The notes under the pieces are model-generated. The model saw only the letters and a list, made by a program, of their open reading frames with translations. It searched no databases and was not told the origin of the DNA. The position numbers were made by a program, and so were the translations under genes. Of a DNA stretch of 64,000 nt, positions 53,012-63,387 are shown in pieces (within the stretch, counting starts at the first letter, position 1; each line of letters opens with the position of its first letter). The stretch comes from Azorinus chamasolen (Eukaryota > Mollusca > Bivalvia > Cardiida > Solecurtidae): contig OY755241.1 in the NCBI GenBank assembly GCA_963576725.1, positions 78,790,003-78,854,002 on the forward strand, in the 5' to 3' direction.

Positions 53012-53757
53012 GTTAACCCTTTCCCTCATATAAACGTGTTTTCACGCATCTTCAAACAGAGTAGACCCAGACTAGACAGCTCCTAGAGGAGCCGTCTGAT
53101 CATGGTCTGCTCTGTTTTCTAATGGAATTTGATAGATCTGTTCCTTTACTTTCTAAAATGGCTACAATGTTCCACTGTCCATATTTAATTTTGTAAATGA
53201 ATATTCAGTAGGTATTGGAAATTGGCTAAATATAAAACAGGGAAAGGGTTAAACTGTTAGTTATTTTTATGTTTTGAGTTATTGTTGTAATTGTCTTTGA
53301 GCTATTTTTATGTTTTGAGTTATTATTGTAATTGTTTGTATTTGTTCTTAAATTGTTAACCCTTTCCCTCACATATAAACATGTTTTCACGCATCTGCAA
53401 ACAGAGTAGACCCAGACTAGACAGCTCCTAGAGGAGCCATCTGATCAGGGTCTGCTCTGTTTACTAATGGAATTTGATAGATCTGTTCCTTTTCTTTCTA
53501 AAATGGCTACAATGGTTCACTGTCCATATTTAGTTTATTCTTGTTGGCGTTGTGTTTCAAAGGACAAAAATGACCTTCCATGGCATCTGATAGCACACAA
53601 CAGATAATCTGTGGGTAATTCTAAGGGTTCTGCTCCTTAAGCTCCCGTTAGGTTAAACCCCCCCCCCCCCTCTCTTCCTTCTAGGTCTAGATCTAGCCAC
53701 TTTTATTTTTATTCATTTTTATTTCATTTTATTTATTTTCCCCCATATAGCTCTCAC

Positions 53758-54074
53758 TCTAGACACTCTCTGCATCAGGCCGGACTCTCTGAGAGGCATA
53801 GACAGTCTGTTGTCAGTTCAACCTTCTCGACTGCTTTGACCCCTGTGGTCACTCCAGTTTCAACACTAACTACGGCCGCCATGGCCCTTTCTGTTCCTAC
53901 AGCTCCTACAGTTATTCCTGATCTGTATACCCTGCAGTATTGGAGCCCAGAGGCCTTCATTGAAGGCAATCCTCTGCTCCGGGGAACTCTGGAAGCGAGC
54001 CATTTCTTGCCAGCGTTATGTCTCAAATGTCCTATGCCATTTGACAGTGCACAACAGATCTGTTTCTGCGGCTA
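53758..54074 (+). CDS. Open frame in repeated block, origin unknown
   Basis: The frame is open from before 53758 to TAA at 54072-54074. It is Ser/Thr/Pro/Ala-rich at first (QSVVSSTFSTALTPVVTPVS, then LTTAAMALSVPTAPTVIPD) and then reads LYTLQYWSPEAFIEGN, RGTLEASHFLPALCLKCPMP and DSAQQICFCG. GC is about 50%, well above the flanks, and no repeat of the unit exists within the frame itself. It could be an exon or part of a retro-element captured in the T block. There is no good start and no recognised domain. The second GC-rich arm at 54037-54110 has a partner at 53583-53650. Confidence 0.3.
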
Positions 54075-54125
54075 ATTCTAAGGGCTTTGCTCCCTTAGCC
54101 CCCGTTAGTTTTAAATGCCCTCCCC

Positions 54126-54570
54126 TTTCCCCTTCTAGAGCTCTAGATACTGGTGACTGGTAGGTTTTAATCTTATTTTATTTTTATTCTATTACTTGTG
54201 CCCCAGAGACCTTCCTACCTTGCCGTGGTTCTGGGGCCTAATTGTCAAAGGGGATGTTTTTGTTTATTTGACAGAGATTATCCCCTCTGGCAAGAACTAA
54301 AAGGAAGCTCCTGTTATTTTTAACACCCTCCCCTACAAACCCCATCCCTTCTTCCCCTTCTAGGTCTAGCTCTAGACACTGATGACAGGTACATTTTAAT
54401 CATGTATTTGCTCTATGGAGCTAAATAGGTTTTATTTTAATTTTTCCCGATATAGCCCCAGAGACCTTCCTACCTTGCCGTGGTTCTGGGGCCTAATTGC
54501 CAAAGGGGATGTCTCTGTTTATTTGACAGAGATTATCCCCTCTGCCAAGAACTAAAAGGAAGCCCCTGTT
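54126..54570 (+). repeat. Two T repeats in tandem
   Basis: CCCCAGAGACCTTCCTACCTTGCC...GGTTCTGGGGCCTAATTG with GACAGAGATTATCCCCTCTG and AAGAACTAAAAGGAAG occurs at 54190-54317 and 54455-54565, and again at 45704-45812. The upstream part CTTCTAGGTCTAGCTCTAGACACTG(A)TGAC is shared. The two palindromes (CCCCAGA/TCTGGGG and the GACAGAGAT/ATCCCCTCTG part) suggest a small structured element. Confidence 0.75.
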
Positions 54571-54785
54571 AACCCATTCGCTTGCTGAATTTTAATACAT
54601 TTCTCCTTCTTTACTCATGCCCTGTTGTATAATTACATATATTTTTACTGTGTACAAGTATATTGCTGTGCAATAACTGCTGTGGAGTGTACTTGTTCCA
54701 CTCAACTTGTAAATAGTGCAGACCTCATCTGGGTCTTCATTATTTACAGGTACATATATTGACATGAATAGCAAGCGAAGGGTTA
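54569..54785 (+). mobile_element. H-family TTAA-type MITE, copy 3
   Basis: TTAACCCATTCGCTTGCTG to GAATAGCAAGCGAAGGGTTAA; slightly shorter than copy 2 at 45817 (a deletion near GTACAAGTATATTGCTG). It is part of the duplicated block. Confidence 0.85.
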
Positions 54786-57289
54786 ATTTTTATAGATACA
54801 CAATTCTAACATTTTCCTTTTCTCTGGAGGTGAGGGTTAAGAAATGTATTATTTATATTCTTGTCCAATTTCTATCTTGTTGGTACTCACTAGAATTGGC
54901 TCGAGACAAATCTAATGAGTACCAGCAAGAATGAGTTTGTCAGAGAAATTGAACCCTTTACTCCATAAATATGCCTGGTTTCTACACCTTTTCAAACAAA
55001 GTAGACCCGGACTAGACGGCTGCTGTGATTTTCATGAGTACCAGCAAGAATGAGATGGATATTTTAGCTGAAGTTTAATGATGTAAACTTTTTAAGGAAT
55101 TTATTTTCTTTGACACAAACTGTAGAATCAGACCTGTGTCATGTCTAAAGCAAATATAGTAAACTCTGATCTGATAGCTCAAATATAGTAGACTCTGATC
55201 TGACGGCTCATATAGGAACCATCTGATCTAGAGGAGCCGTCTGATCATGGTCTGCTCTGTTTTCTAATGGAATTTGATAGATCTGTTCCTTTACTTTCTA
55301 AAATGGCTACAATGTTCCACTGTCCATATTTAATTTTGTAAATGAATATTCAGTAGGTATTGGAAATTGGCTAAATATAAAACAGGGAAAAGGTTAAACT
55401 GTTAGTTATTTTTGAGTTATTATTGTAATTGTCTTTGAGCTATTTTTATGTTTTGAGTTATTATTGTAATTGTTTGTATTTGTTCTTAAATTGTTAACCC
55501 TTTCCCTCACATATAAACATGTTTTCACGCATCTGCAAACAGAGTAGACCCAGACTAGACAGCTCCTAGAGGAGCCATCTGATCAGGGTCTGCTCTGCTT
55601 ACTAATGGAATTTGATAGATCTGTTCCTTTTCTTTCTAAAATGGCTACAATGGTTCACTGTCCATATTTAATTTTGTCAATGAATATTCAGTAGGTATTG
55701 AAAATTGACTAAATATTAAACAGGGAAAGGGTTAAATTGTTAGATATATTTTTGTGTTTTGAGTTATTATTGTAATTGTTTTTATTAGTTCTGAAATTGT
55801 TAAATTGTTAATTGTTAGCTCTCAAATTGTTAAACTGTTAACTGTTAATTGTTATTGTTATATTGTTAATTGTTATTGTTGAGATATTTTTGTGTTTTGA
55901 GTTATTAATGTAATTGTTTTGTATTTGTTCTTAAATTGTTAACCCTTTCCCTCATATAAACGTGTTTTCACGCATCTGCAAACAGAGTAGACCCGGACTA
56001 GACAGCTCCTAGAGGAGCCGTCTGATCATGGTCTGCTCTGTTTTCTAATGGAATTTGATAGATCTGTTCCTTTACTTTCTAAAATGGCTACAATGTTCCA
56101 CTGTCCATATTTAATTTTGTAAATGAATATTCAGTAGGTATTGGAAATTGGCTAAATATAAAACAGGGAAAGGGTTAAACTGTTAGTTATTTTTATGTTT
56201 TGAGTTATTATTGTAATTGTCTTTGACCTATTTTTATGTTTTGAGTTATTATTGTAATTGTTTGTATTTGTTCTTAAATTGTTAACCCTTTCCCTCACAT
56301 ATAAACATGTTTTCACGCATCTGCAAACAGAGTAGACCCAGACTAGACAGCTCCTAGAGGAGCCATCTGATAAGGGTCTGCTCTGTTTACTAATGGAATT
56401 TGATAGATCTGTTCCTTTTCTTTCTAAAATGGCTACAATGGTTCACTGTCCATATTTAATTTTGTCAATGAATATTCAGTAGGTATTGAAAATTGACTAA
56501 ATATTAAACAGGGAATGGGTTAAATTGTTAGATATATTTTTGTGTTTTGAGTTATTATTGTAATTGTTTTTTATTAGTTTTGAAATTGTTAAATTGTTAA
56601 TTGTTAGCTCTCAAATTGTTAAACTGTTAATTGTTATTGTGATATTGTTAATTGTTATTGTTGAGATATTTTTGTGTTTTGAGTTATTATTGTAATTGTT
56701 TTGTATTTGTTCTTAAATTGTTAACCCTTTCCCTCATATAAACGTGTTTTCACGCATCTGCAAACAGAGTAGACCCAGACTAGACAGCTCCTAGAGGAGC
56801 CGTCTGATCATGGTCTGCCCTGTTTTCTAATGGAATTTGATAGATCTGTTCCTTTACTTTCTAAAATGGCTACAATGTTCCACTGTCCATATTTAATTTT
56901 GTAAATGAATATTCAGTAGGTATCGGAAATTGGCTTAATATAAAACAGGGAAAGGGTTAAACTGTTAGTTATTTTTATGTTTTGAGTTATTATTGTAATT
57001 GTCTTTGAGCTATTTTTATGTTTTGAGTTATTATTGTAATTGTTTGTATTTGTTCTTAAATTGTTAACCCTTTCCCTCACATATAAACATGTTTTCACGC
57101 ATCTGCAAACAGAGTAAACCCAGATCAGACGGCTCTTCTACCCAGATCAGATGGCTCCTTGAGCTGTCTGATCAGGGTCTCCTCCGTTTGCTAATGGAAT
57201 TTGATAGATCTGTTTCTTTACTTTCTTTTGTCAATGAATATTTAGTAGGTATTGAAAATTGGCTAAATATTAAACAGGGAAAGGGTTAA

Positions 57290-57850
57290 ATTGTTAAGAG
57301 TTTTTTTGTATTTTAATTATTGCTTAGAATTAGTTCCTAAATTGTTAAATTGTAGAGCTATTTTTGTATTTTGTTATTTTGTATTAGCTTTCAACCCTTT
57401 GCATTTACAAGTTTGGGTCCAATTGAGACACTGATTTACTTTGTCAAACATCTTGATCCTGAGAAGACACAGTCAGGAGGTTCTCAAATGGAAGTAACTT
57501 GTAACACTTATTACATGAAGGCATGTATTTATTTTAATAAAGTATATATAAGAGCAGAAATATTTTGTTGAAGACTTTGTTGATGCATTTTCAAACCAAC
57601 TTTCCTGTAGGAGCTTTTGGACATATAATAGATCTGACCCTACTGTATCTACTAATAACAAATATTCATTATTTCATTTCATAAAAATTCAGGTAGCATC
57701 TTATTATTAATATTCAGCAGCGAAAGGAATAAAGGAGAGGCCTGGGTGGCCCATGACTTTTATAAACTATAGGAGCCACCTGATCTGGGTCTACTGTGTT
57801 TGCAAAGGTGTAGAAAGATGTATTTATTGAGTAATGTCTGTCATGTGGTT
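57290..57850. other. Array flank and worn F pieces
   Basis: 57290-57390 is the last AATTGTTA spacer. 57695-57835 holds a reversed F part (AATATTCAGCAGCGAAAGGAA, GGAGCCACCTGATCTGGGTCTACTGTG, AAGATGTATTTATTGAGTAATG). No gene. Confidence 0.45.
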
Positions 57851-58070
57851 TTGGGGCGTGCCTGAGTGGCACAAGAATTGAGGGCATAATCGTAAGAGGC
57901 GACTATTTAGAGTTTAACTCGAGTTTCTGAATCCCCAGCAGGTTTCTCGATCCATATCCCATATTTTTTTTATCTCGCTGTAAATGAGGTTTGGATCTGG
58001 CAACTTTTCTCCTGTCTCGGCGCCATATAACCTTTAAATGTTGCGGTGCCGTAAAACCCAATTCATTCAA
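57851..58070 (+). mobile_element. SINE-like element, GCCGTAAAACCC tail
   Basis: GGGCGTGCCTGAGTGGCACAAGAATTGAGGGCATAATCGTAAGAGGCGACTA head, ATCCCCAGCAGG / TCTCGGCGCCATATAACC body, GTTGCGGTGCCGTAAAACCCAATTCATTCAAT tail. The CCGTAAAACCCAA(CTCATT)n-type ending is widespread in mollusc SINEs. A run of T interrupts the body near 57965. Confidence 0.7.
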
Positions 58071-58206
58071 TAGTGGTTGCTTTAGAGGAGCTCTTACATG
58101 CATTATAGATTTCCTCTAGAGTTTCTGTTTTGAATGTTGCATTTGAGATGGGAGAAAACCTCACCAAACCAAACTTTAAGTAAAGAAGAAATAGGTAAAA
58201 TTCTGC

Positions 58207-58402
58207 TAACCCTTTAACTGGGACACCTTTACATGACTTTGCAAACAGAAAGTGCAGGTCTGATGGCTCCTATAGATCTGGTTCTACTATTTCTGCAATG
58301 ATATCAAAATTCCTATGTAAAATTTCCTATTTCCTTTATTAAAAATCATCTCATCATCGTGTGATTGTTTCTTACATGAACATTTATCAGCTAAAGGATG
58401 AA
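58207..58402 (+). mobile_element. F-family MITE, degraded
   Basis: TAACCCTTTAACTGGGACACC, GCAAACAGAAAGTGCAGG core remnant, GGTTCTACTATTTCTGC, and right end TCAGCTAAAGGATGAA. Confidence 0.55.
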
Positions 58403-58589
58403 ATATGATAGATGCTATTTCCCACGACAGAAACTGTAGAATGAGATCTATGACTTAATTTACAATGGTGTGTGTACGCAGGGTGTTTTGCCCATGGCAG
58501 AAACTGCAGAATTACAATTTATAGAGATCCTGTATTGTATATGTCAAAATAAAATAAAATATTTACCAACACTGAACCTCTGTTTGTCA

Positions 58590-58815
58590 TGAATCCTTTC
58601 CCTGTTCTTTGTTTATTCAAAATTCCAATACCTACTGAGTACTGAATATTCATAGACAAAATATGTACATTATGGACACAGTAGCCATTTTAGAAAGATC
58701 AAACGAACAGATAAATTTGATTTGCAAACAGCAGCCCCTGACCAGTCTGCTCCTCTCGGAGCCGTCTGATATGGGTCTACCCTGTTTGCAATTTGTTTAT
58801 AGGAAGGAAAAAACC
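58590..58815 (-). mobile_element. E-family MITE, reversed
   Basis: ATCCTTTCCCTGTTCTTTG, AATACCTACTGAGTACTGAATATTCATAG (a short local duplication), AGTAGCCATTTTAGAAAG, core GCAGCCCCTGACCAG / GCCGTCTGATATGGG, end TTTATAGGAAGGAAAAAACC. Confidence 0.7.
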
Positions 58816-59082
58816 TTTAGCCTGCTGAGGTGAATGTCGTCTGCAACATTTGACCCGATTCTTCTGCAAAGCAAGCATTAGTATTCTGGCAGACGAACTA
58901 AGGCAAATAGTGCAAGGAGCAGTCTTATCACTATATGCTTATAATTTGAAGTTATAAAAATGGTGCCAGATTGAATTAACTCGAGGAGAGTAGAGATTAG
59001 GTGTCGGAGGGTAAACATCATGGGAACTGACGAGGTGCAAGGATACAAAACGTTTAATGGGAATCCAAACTGTTTGAAACAG

Positions 59083-59290
59083 TACAGTGAAACCCCTCTA
59101 AACCGGAATTCTAGTAGAGAAGAATTTAGATACTTTTAGGCAGGTGGCTGCTTCATGCAGTGTGAAAGTCATGCAGAAAGCTCCTTTAGGAGCTTTCAGC
59201 ATCACTTTCACCCTGCATGAAGCTGCCACCTGTCTCCAAGACCGATTTTTATACCAAATTTAACGTCCGGTTTAGAGGGGATTTACTGTA
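59083..59290. mobile_element. J-family TA-flanked MITE, complete
   Basis: 208 bp. Ends TACAGTGAAACCCCTCTAAA and TTTAGAGGGGATTTACTGTA, extended by CCGG. Central stem AAAGTCATGCAGAAAGCTCC / GGAGCTTTCAGCATCACTTT. Outer stem TAGGCAGGTGGC / GCCACCTGTC. TA on both sides. Confidence 0.85.
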
Positions 59291-59387
59291 ATTATAAATT
59301 CGCCCGTAATAGGCTAAGGATTTGTAATGTTACTGGACAGAGGTCCAGCTAAGATCTGTAAATTAAAACATATTCAATAATAGCTCC

Positions 59388-59488
59388 TTTATTTCTCCAC
59401 CAAACCCTATAATGTGACCACTGTTTAAAATCGTCCCAAAGAGACGAGTCTAAAGAGTGGTCACAGTATAGGGTTTAGTGGAGAAATG
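59388..59488. repeat. K-family hairpin repeat, copy 3
   Basis: TTTATTTCTCCACCAAACCCTATA pairs with TATAGGGTTTAGTGGAGAAAT; inner arms GTGACCACTGTTTAAAATCG and CTAAAGAGTGGTCAC. About 101 bp. Confidence 0.8.
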
Positions 59489-59662
59489 ATGAGGGGTAGT
59501 TCAGAGACATATACATTGAAATGGTACGATGAGTCTCCTGTCTCCCTTCCTTAGACACCAACAATTTACACATGCGTCAAACCAGACTACCATAGTAGCC
59601 ATAGACTACCCTAATTATTCGGACAAACTGCCGAATCAGAAGGACCAATTTGACTTTGCTTC

Positions 59663-59862
59663 TACAGTAATATCCCGCTAATACGACCACCTAAAATAGA
59701 TATAATTCTGGGTGCTAGATGCAGGTGGTAGCTTAATGCAGGACGTAAGAGGCTCCTAGAGGAGCTTTCTGCATTAATTATGTCCTGCAATAAGCAACCA
59801 CCTGCTTATAAAGACACCCATGTTTATTCATTAAGTGGTCGCATTAGAGGGGTTCTACTGTA
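59663..59862. mobile_element. I-family TA-flanked MITE, copy 2
   Basis: 200 bp. Ends TACAGTAATATCCCGCTAAT and ATTAGAGGGGTTCTACTGTA, with CGACCAC / GTGGTCG. Central stem GCAGGTGGTAGCTTAATGCAGGAC / GTCCTGCAATAAGCAACCACCTGC around CTCCTAGAGGAG. Confidence 0.85.
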
Positions 59863-60065
59863 TATCAGTCTAATTCAGAGTTATCAAAATATTGCCAAAT
59901 TGAATTACATGTATTCAGCTTAACAATATTCAAACAGAGATTTGGCGCCTGAGCTGGGTCTGCACTATTTCACACGTGTTTTATATGCAGCAAACAGTAT
60001 CGCTACTTATCAGATAATGTATAGATGATGAAGAATTTAATCTGGGTATACACTGTTAGCTTGAT

Positions 60066-60268
60066 ATTAACTTTTTACTCCATGAATATTTATGTAAAAT
60101 TTAATGACATCATATCAATTTTTAAAATTGCATATTAACACAGAATCTTTTTATATCATAAGTAAACAGAGCAGACCCTGATCTGGCGGCTCCTTTAGCT
60201 AGAAGAGCCGTCTGATCTGGGTCTACTATGTTTGCAAATGCGCAGAGAGGCGTATTTATGGGTTAGTT
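60066..60268 (-). mobile_element. F-family MITE, reversed parts
   Basis: TTAACTTTTTACTCCATGAATA start, core AAACAGAGCAGACCCTGATCTGGC / GAGCCGTCTGATCTGGGTC, CAAATGCGCAGAGAGGCG and TTATGGGTTAG. The left half resembles a reversed F right end. Confidence 0.6.
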
Positions 60269-60368
60269 TATTCATGGATTGACGCATCTATATGGCATGA
60301 AGTTTGGCTTTCAAAGTCATCACATGGTTATAAAATAACATCTAATCACAGATGAGACAGTTTCCTAC

Positions 60369-60591
60369 AGTTAGCGGGATTTCATTCTAAACCGGAATTC
60401 TGGTAGAGAAGGATTTAGATACATTGTACTTTTAGGCAGGTAGCTGCTTAATGCAGGAGGAAAGCCACACAGAAAGCTCCTAGAGGAACTTTCTGCATGA
60501 CTTTCACCCTGTATTAAGCTGTCACCTGTCCCCAAGACCGATATTTATACTGAATTTAACGTTAGGTCCGGTTAAGAGATGCTTTATTGTA
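60369..60591. mobile_element. J-family TA-flanked MITE, second copy
   Basis: Starts TACAGTTAGCGGGATTTC, then TAAACCGGAATTCTGGTAGAG as in the 59083 copy; stem GCAGGAGGAAAGCC.. CTCCTAGAGGA..; ends TAACGTTAGGTCCGG and GCTTTATTGTA. About 85% like the first copy. Confidence 0.8.
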
Positions 60592-60691
60592 AATACGTAC
60601 TGGCCAACTAATATTCAAATCTGCATAAATCCCATTAATACCTAACACGAAATGCATAGCTCAAATTATTTAAAACCACCACCATTGTGTT

Positions 60692-60922
60692 GTTAACTCA
60701 TTCTCTCCTAGGCTATTTTTAGACCCAATCTTTTTTAATTAATCTACCGAAAAGGAGCATTAACTAGAGAAAAGGGAAATTTCAGATTTTTTTAGTTTTG
60801 AAACCATTGTGATAAATAGAGCATTTGCTCCTATAGGAGTAAATGCTCATTTTATCACAATGGTTTCACAAGGTGAATTTTATAAAGGCGCAAACATGCG
60901 TCTCTATGGGGTAATGTGTTAA
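60692..60922 (-). mobile_element. G-family TTAA-type MITE, reversed
   Basis: TTAACTCATTCTCTCCTAGGC start, ATTAACTAGAGAAAAGGGAAAT, stem GAAACCATTGTGATAAATAG / TTTTATCACAATGGTTTC, GGCGCAAACATGCGTC and end GGGGTAATGTGTTAA. TTGTGTTG occurs on both sides next to the TTAA. Confidence 0.8.
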
Positions 60923-61198
60923 TTGTGTTGTTAATTACACAGCAGGTGGTTCGCATATTTTTTGAAGGGATTATTCCTGAGGAAAGCAAAGGGTCTGATT
61001 TATCATTTAGAGCAATAAAACAACCTATACACCACAAAAACTCCTGTCGGTCAAATCTGATCTGTGTGGCTCGTCTATTTAGAATTTTATTTATTTGAAA
61101 TCAATTTTTAAGAAAAAGATTTGCTTGTACACAGCATGTATATTGTTTTGCCATTGAAACTAGGGAAAAATAGTAATAAAATGTCTGACAGATATGTA

Positions 61199-61480
61199 CA
61201 TGTTTACTCCATAGATATGCCTTTCTACCCTTTTGCAAACAGAGTAGACTAACATCAGACGACTCCCATAGGAGCCGTCTGATCAGGGTCTGTTCTATTG
61301 GCTTATGATATAGTACGTATATGATTCAACAGTTTCTGCACTGGCTTAAAATTGCATTTGTCCATGTGCGGATCTGAATCAGATCTATATCATGTCAGAA
61401 GCAAACATAGCCGACCCTGATCTGGGTCTGCCTTGTTTGAAAATGCATGAAAATACGTTTACATGAAGAACAGGGTTAAC
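61199..61480 (+). mobile_element. F-family MITE joined to a second core
   Basis: TTTACTCCATAGATATGCC, a full core GACTAACATCAGACGACTCCCATAGG..., F arm TTCAACAGTTTCTGCACTGG, then a second core half AAGCAAACATAGCCGACCCTG / GATCTGGGTCTGCC and a reversed E end AATACGTTTACATGAAGAACAGGGTTAA. Confidence 0.6.
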
Positions 61481-61706
61481 TGGTGCTAGGCTATTTTTAG
61501 ACCCATCCTCTATGAATAAATCTACCGAAAAGGAGTATTTATTAGAGGAAAGGAAAATTTTAGAATTGTGTAGCATTGAAACCATTTTGATAAATAAAGC
61601 ATTTGCTGCTTTGGAGCAAATGCTCTATTTATCATAATGGTTTCAAGAAGTGACTATTTATATAACAGATGCGTAGAAAGTCGTGTTTATGGAGGAAAGG
61701 GTTAGT
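61478..61706 (-). mobile_element. G-family MITE, reversed
   Basis: Starts at the same TTAA as the previous element (TTAACTGGTGCTAGGC), TTATTAGAGGAAAGGAAA, stem GAAACCATTTTGATAAATAAAGC / GCTCTATTTATCATAATGGTTTC, end TTTATGGAGGAAAGGGTTA. Confidence 0.75.
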
Positions 61707-62337
61707 TCCTTCTCTGTTTTACGTTTATTCCTAATTTCAATACCTATTGAATATTCATGGGAAAAAAGTAACGACGAAATATGGAAGGTGGATCATTGTA
61801 GCCATTCTAGAAAGTAAAGAAAAATATATTTCAAAGTCCATTAGCAAACAGTATAGACTCTGATCATACGGCTCTATACAATGTAGTTTGCATATGGGTG
61901 AAAACACGTGTTTTTGTTTGTGTTGATTAGCATCCGTTTCTGTTCACTATGGGCAAAATGGACACCCCAGAGAGAGATGAGAGGATACAGAGAAACCCGG
62001 TTGCGATGCCTTACTCTTATTATCAACATATTTTCTCTGGTTCTTTTAGCACCAAGTGTAAAGCACTGATATATCGGAACTCGGTTTAACCCTTTCCCTA
62101 TTCTATGTTTATTTTCAATACCTACTGAATATTCATGAACAGAATAGTCATAATAAAATATTGAAGGTGGAACACTGTAAATAGCCATTTTGGAAAGTAA
62201 AGAAAAGGGTCTATTAAATTCTATTAGCAAACGGAGCCGACCCTAATCAGACGGCTCGTATAGGAACCGTCTAATATAGGTCTACTCTGTTAAATTTGCA
62301 AATGCGTGAAAACCCGTTTATACGAGGGACAGGGCTA
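61702..62337 (-). mobile_element. Two reversed E-family MITEs
   Basis: First: GTTAGTTCCTTCTCTGTTTTACG, ATTGAATATTCATGG, GTAAAGAAAAATATATTTC, ending near 61920 inside its core flank. Second: 62086-62337, TTAACCCTTTCCCTATTCTATG to TTATACGAGGGACAGGGCTAA. About 165 bp between them (61920-62085) is unassigned. A 118-codon reverse open frame (61874-62230) runs from one element across this spacer and is not credible. Confidence 0.7.
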
Positions 62338-62565
62338 AAGTCATGTATATATACATTTGTACATGTAATAGTTAACGAACCCTTAGATTGCACTACTAGT
62401 ATTGAACAGTGTCCTTTTTAATTAAGTAGTGCAATAAGCTTTAATATAAATAAACATGCATTTAGCAAATAAACTGTCATTTTAAAATCGCAGTGTTCAA
62501 TGCTAGTTGTGCAAACATGTATTTAGCAATTAGCATTTCGCATTTATCATTTACATCCATCATTT
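62338..62565. other. Unassigned stretch
   Basis: Words GCAATTAGCATTTCGCATTT recur with the next tandem repeat, so it may be its worn third unit. Confidence 0.4.
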
Positions 62566-62753
62566 GGAACATTCCCTAGCAATTTACACAATTGGCAAAA
62601 AGCATTTTGCATTTTGTATTTAGCAATTAGCATGGCAGAATGGCGTTCCATGATCAAGCGGAACATTCCCTAGCAATTTACACAATTGGCAAAAAGCATT
62701 TCGCATTTTGTATTTAGCAATTAGCATGGCAGAATGGCGTTCCATACAGAATG
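62566..62753 (+). repeat. 94 bp tandem duplication
   Basis: GGAACATTCCCTAGCAATTT begins at 62566 and again at 62660. Units end with GCAGAATGGCGTTCCATGATCAAGC, and a third partial GAATGTCGTTCCATGAT follows. Only one or two differences between the two full copies. Confidence 0.85.
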
Positions 62754-62759
62754 TCGTTC

Positions 62760-62960
62760 CATGATATTGACCTATTTCGGAAACTCTCCGAATCTAGTCG
62801 TTCGTACAGCGCATTGTATATTTTCGGTAAAACCCGGCTATTCCGAATTCGACCGAAAGTATCGTACATGCATAACGAAAAGCTACGATAGTTGCCGATG
62901 ATTTCCGAATTAAACCAGCCTTACTGTGGGTGGGATTAGTTTACTCTTTCGACGCCATGG
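62760..62960. other. CpG-richer stretch
   Basis: CG words are much more frequent here (TTTCGG, TCTCCG, TCGTTCGT, CCCGGC, TTCCGAATTCGACCG, TAACG, GCCG) than elsewhere in the window. GGAAACTCTCCGAAT and TATTCCGAATTCGACCG are partly complementary. It could be promoter-like DNA for the exon-like segment at 63388, but no core promoter element is clear. Confidence 0.3.
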
Positions 62961-63387
62961 GCAACCATGTGATAACCTTTGCAAGCAGCCCGGACTCCCG
63001 TCAGAACAAACACTGTTTGGTACTGTTATTATGTTGTTATTATTGTTTTTGAAATGACATGTATATTAAAGAACATTCAAAATTGAATATTTAAGCAGAC
63101 GACAACATGAGACAATGAAAGAGTTAATGAAAAGGGAACCCTTTTTGTATTTTACAGTTACATTGAAACTACCTAACATACAAACTGGACTATCTAGAGT
63201 GTGTTAGTAAAAGAATGCGTGAACAGTCGATAGAACCTGATCTGACTTTTAAATATAATTATATTATTCCGTTTTGACAAGAAGTAAAGAAGAACAAATA
63301 GCAATCTTAGCCTACAACATCCATATGCTGTTATTATTAGATCTACATTTATTTAACGGACATCCACAGTATTTCCTTCCTTTGTAG

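Larger units (their letters stand above)
53537..55207 (+). repeat. Foreign block inside the E array
   Basis: The array stops in the middle of a 'b' copy (after GTCCATATTTA) and resumes 72 bp into an 'a' copy (AGAGGAGCCGTCTGATC). Between lie a 454 bp tandem pair (CACACAACAGATAATCTG at about 53596, CACAACAGATCTG at 54049), two T repeats, an H element (54569-54785) and the part duplicated from 45.6-46.5 kb. About 335 bp of the expected array is missing, so it is a replacement, not a simple insertion. Confidence 0.75.
53012..57289 (+). repeat. Higher-order array of E-family MITEs plus spacer, about 785 bp period
   Basis: E starts (TTAACCCTTTCCCTCA) at 53012, 53356, 55494, 55939, 56282, 56721 and 57064. 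Spacings alternate 343-344 and 439-445, so the unit is a pair. 'a' copies have CATATAAACGTG and CGTCTGATCATGG; 'b' copies have CACATATAAACATG and CATCTGATCAGGG. The spacers are the AATTGTTA repeat. Copies within a class are nearly identical. The array is broken at 53537-55207 by foreign repeats. Confidence 0.9.

Noticed and set aside
52806..53033. Hydrophobic open frame resembling a membrane protein
   Set aside because: It is a translation of the AATTGTTA simple repeat.
61874..62230. 118-codon reverse open frame
   Set aside because: Starts in one E element, crosses the spacer and another E element. The start phrase is the usual translation of the E element arm and appears in other copies.
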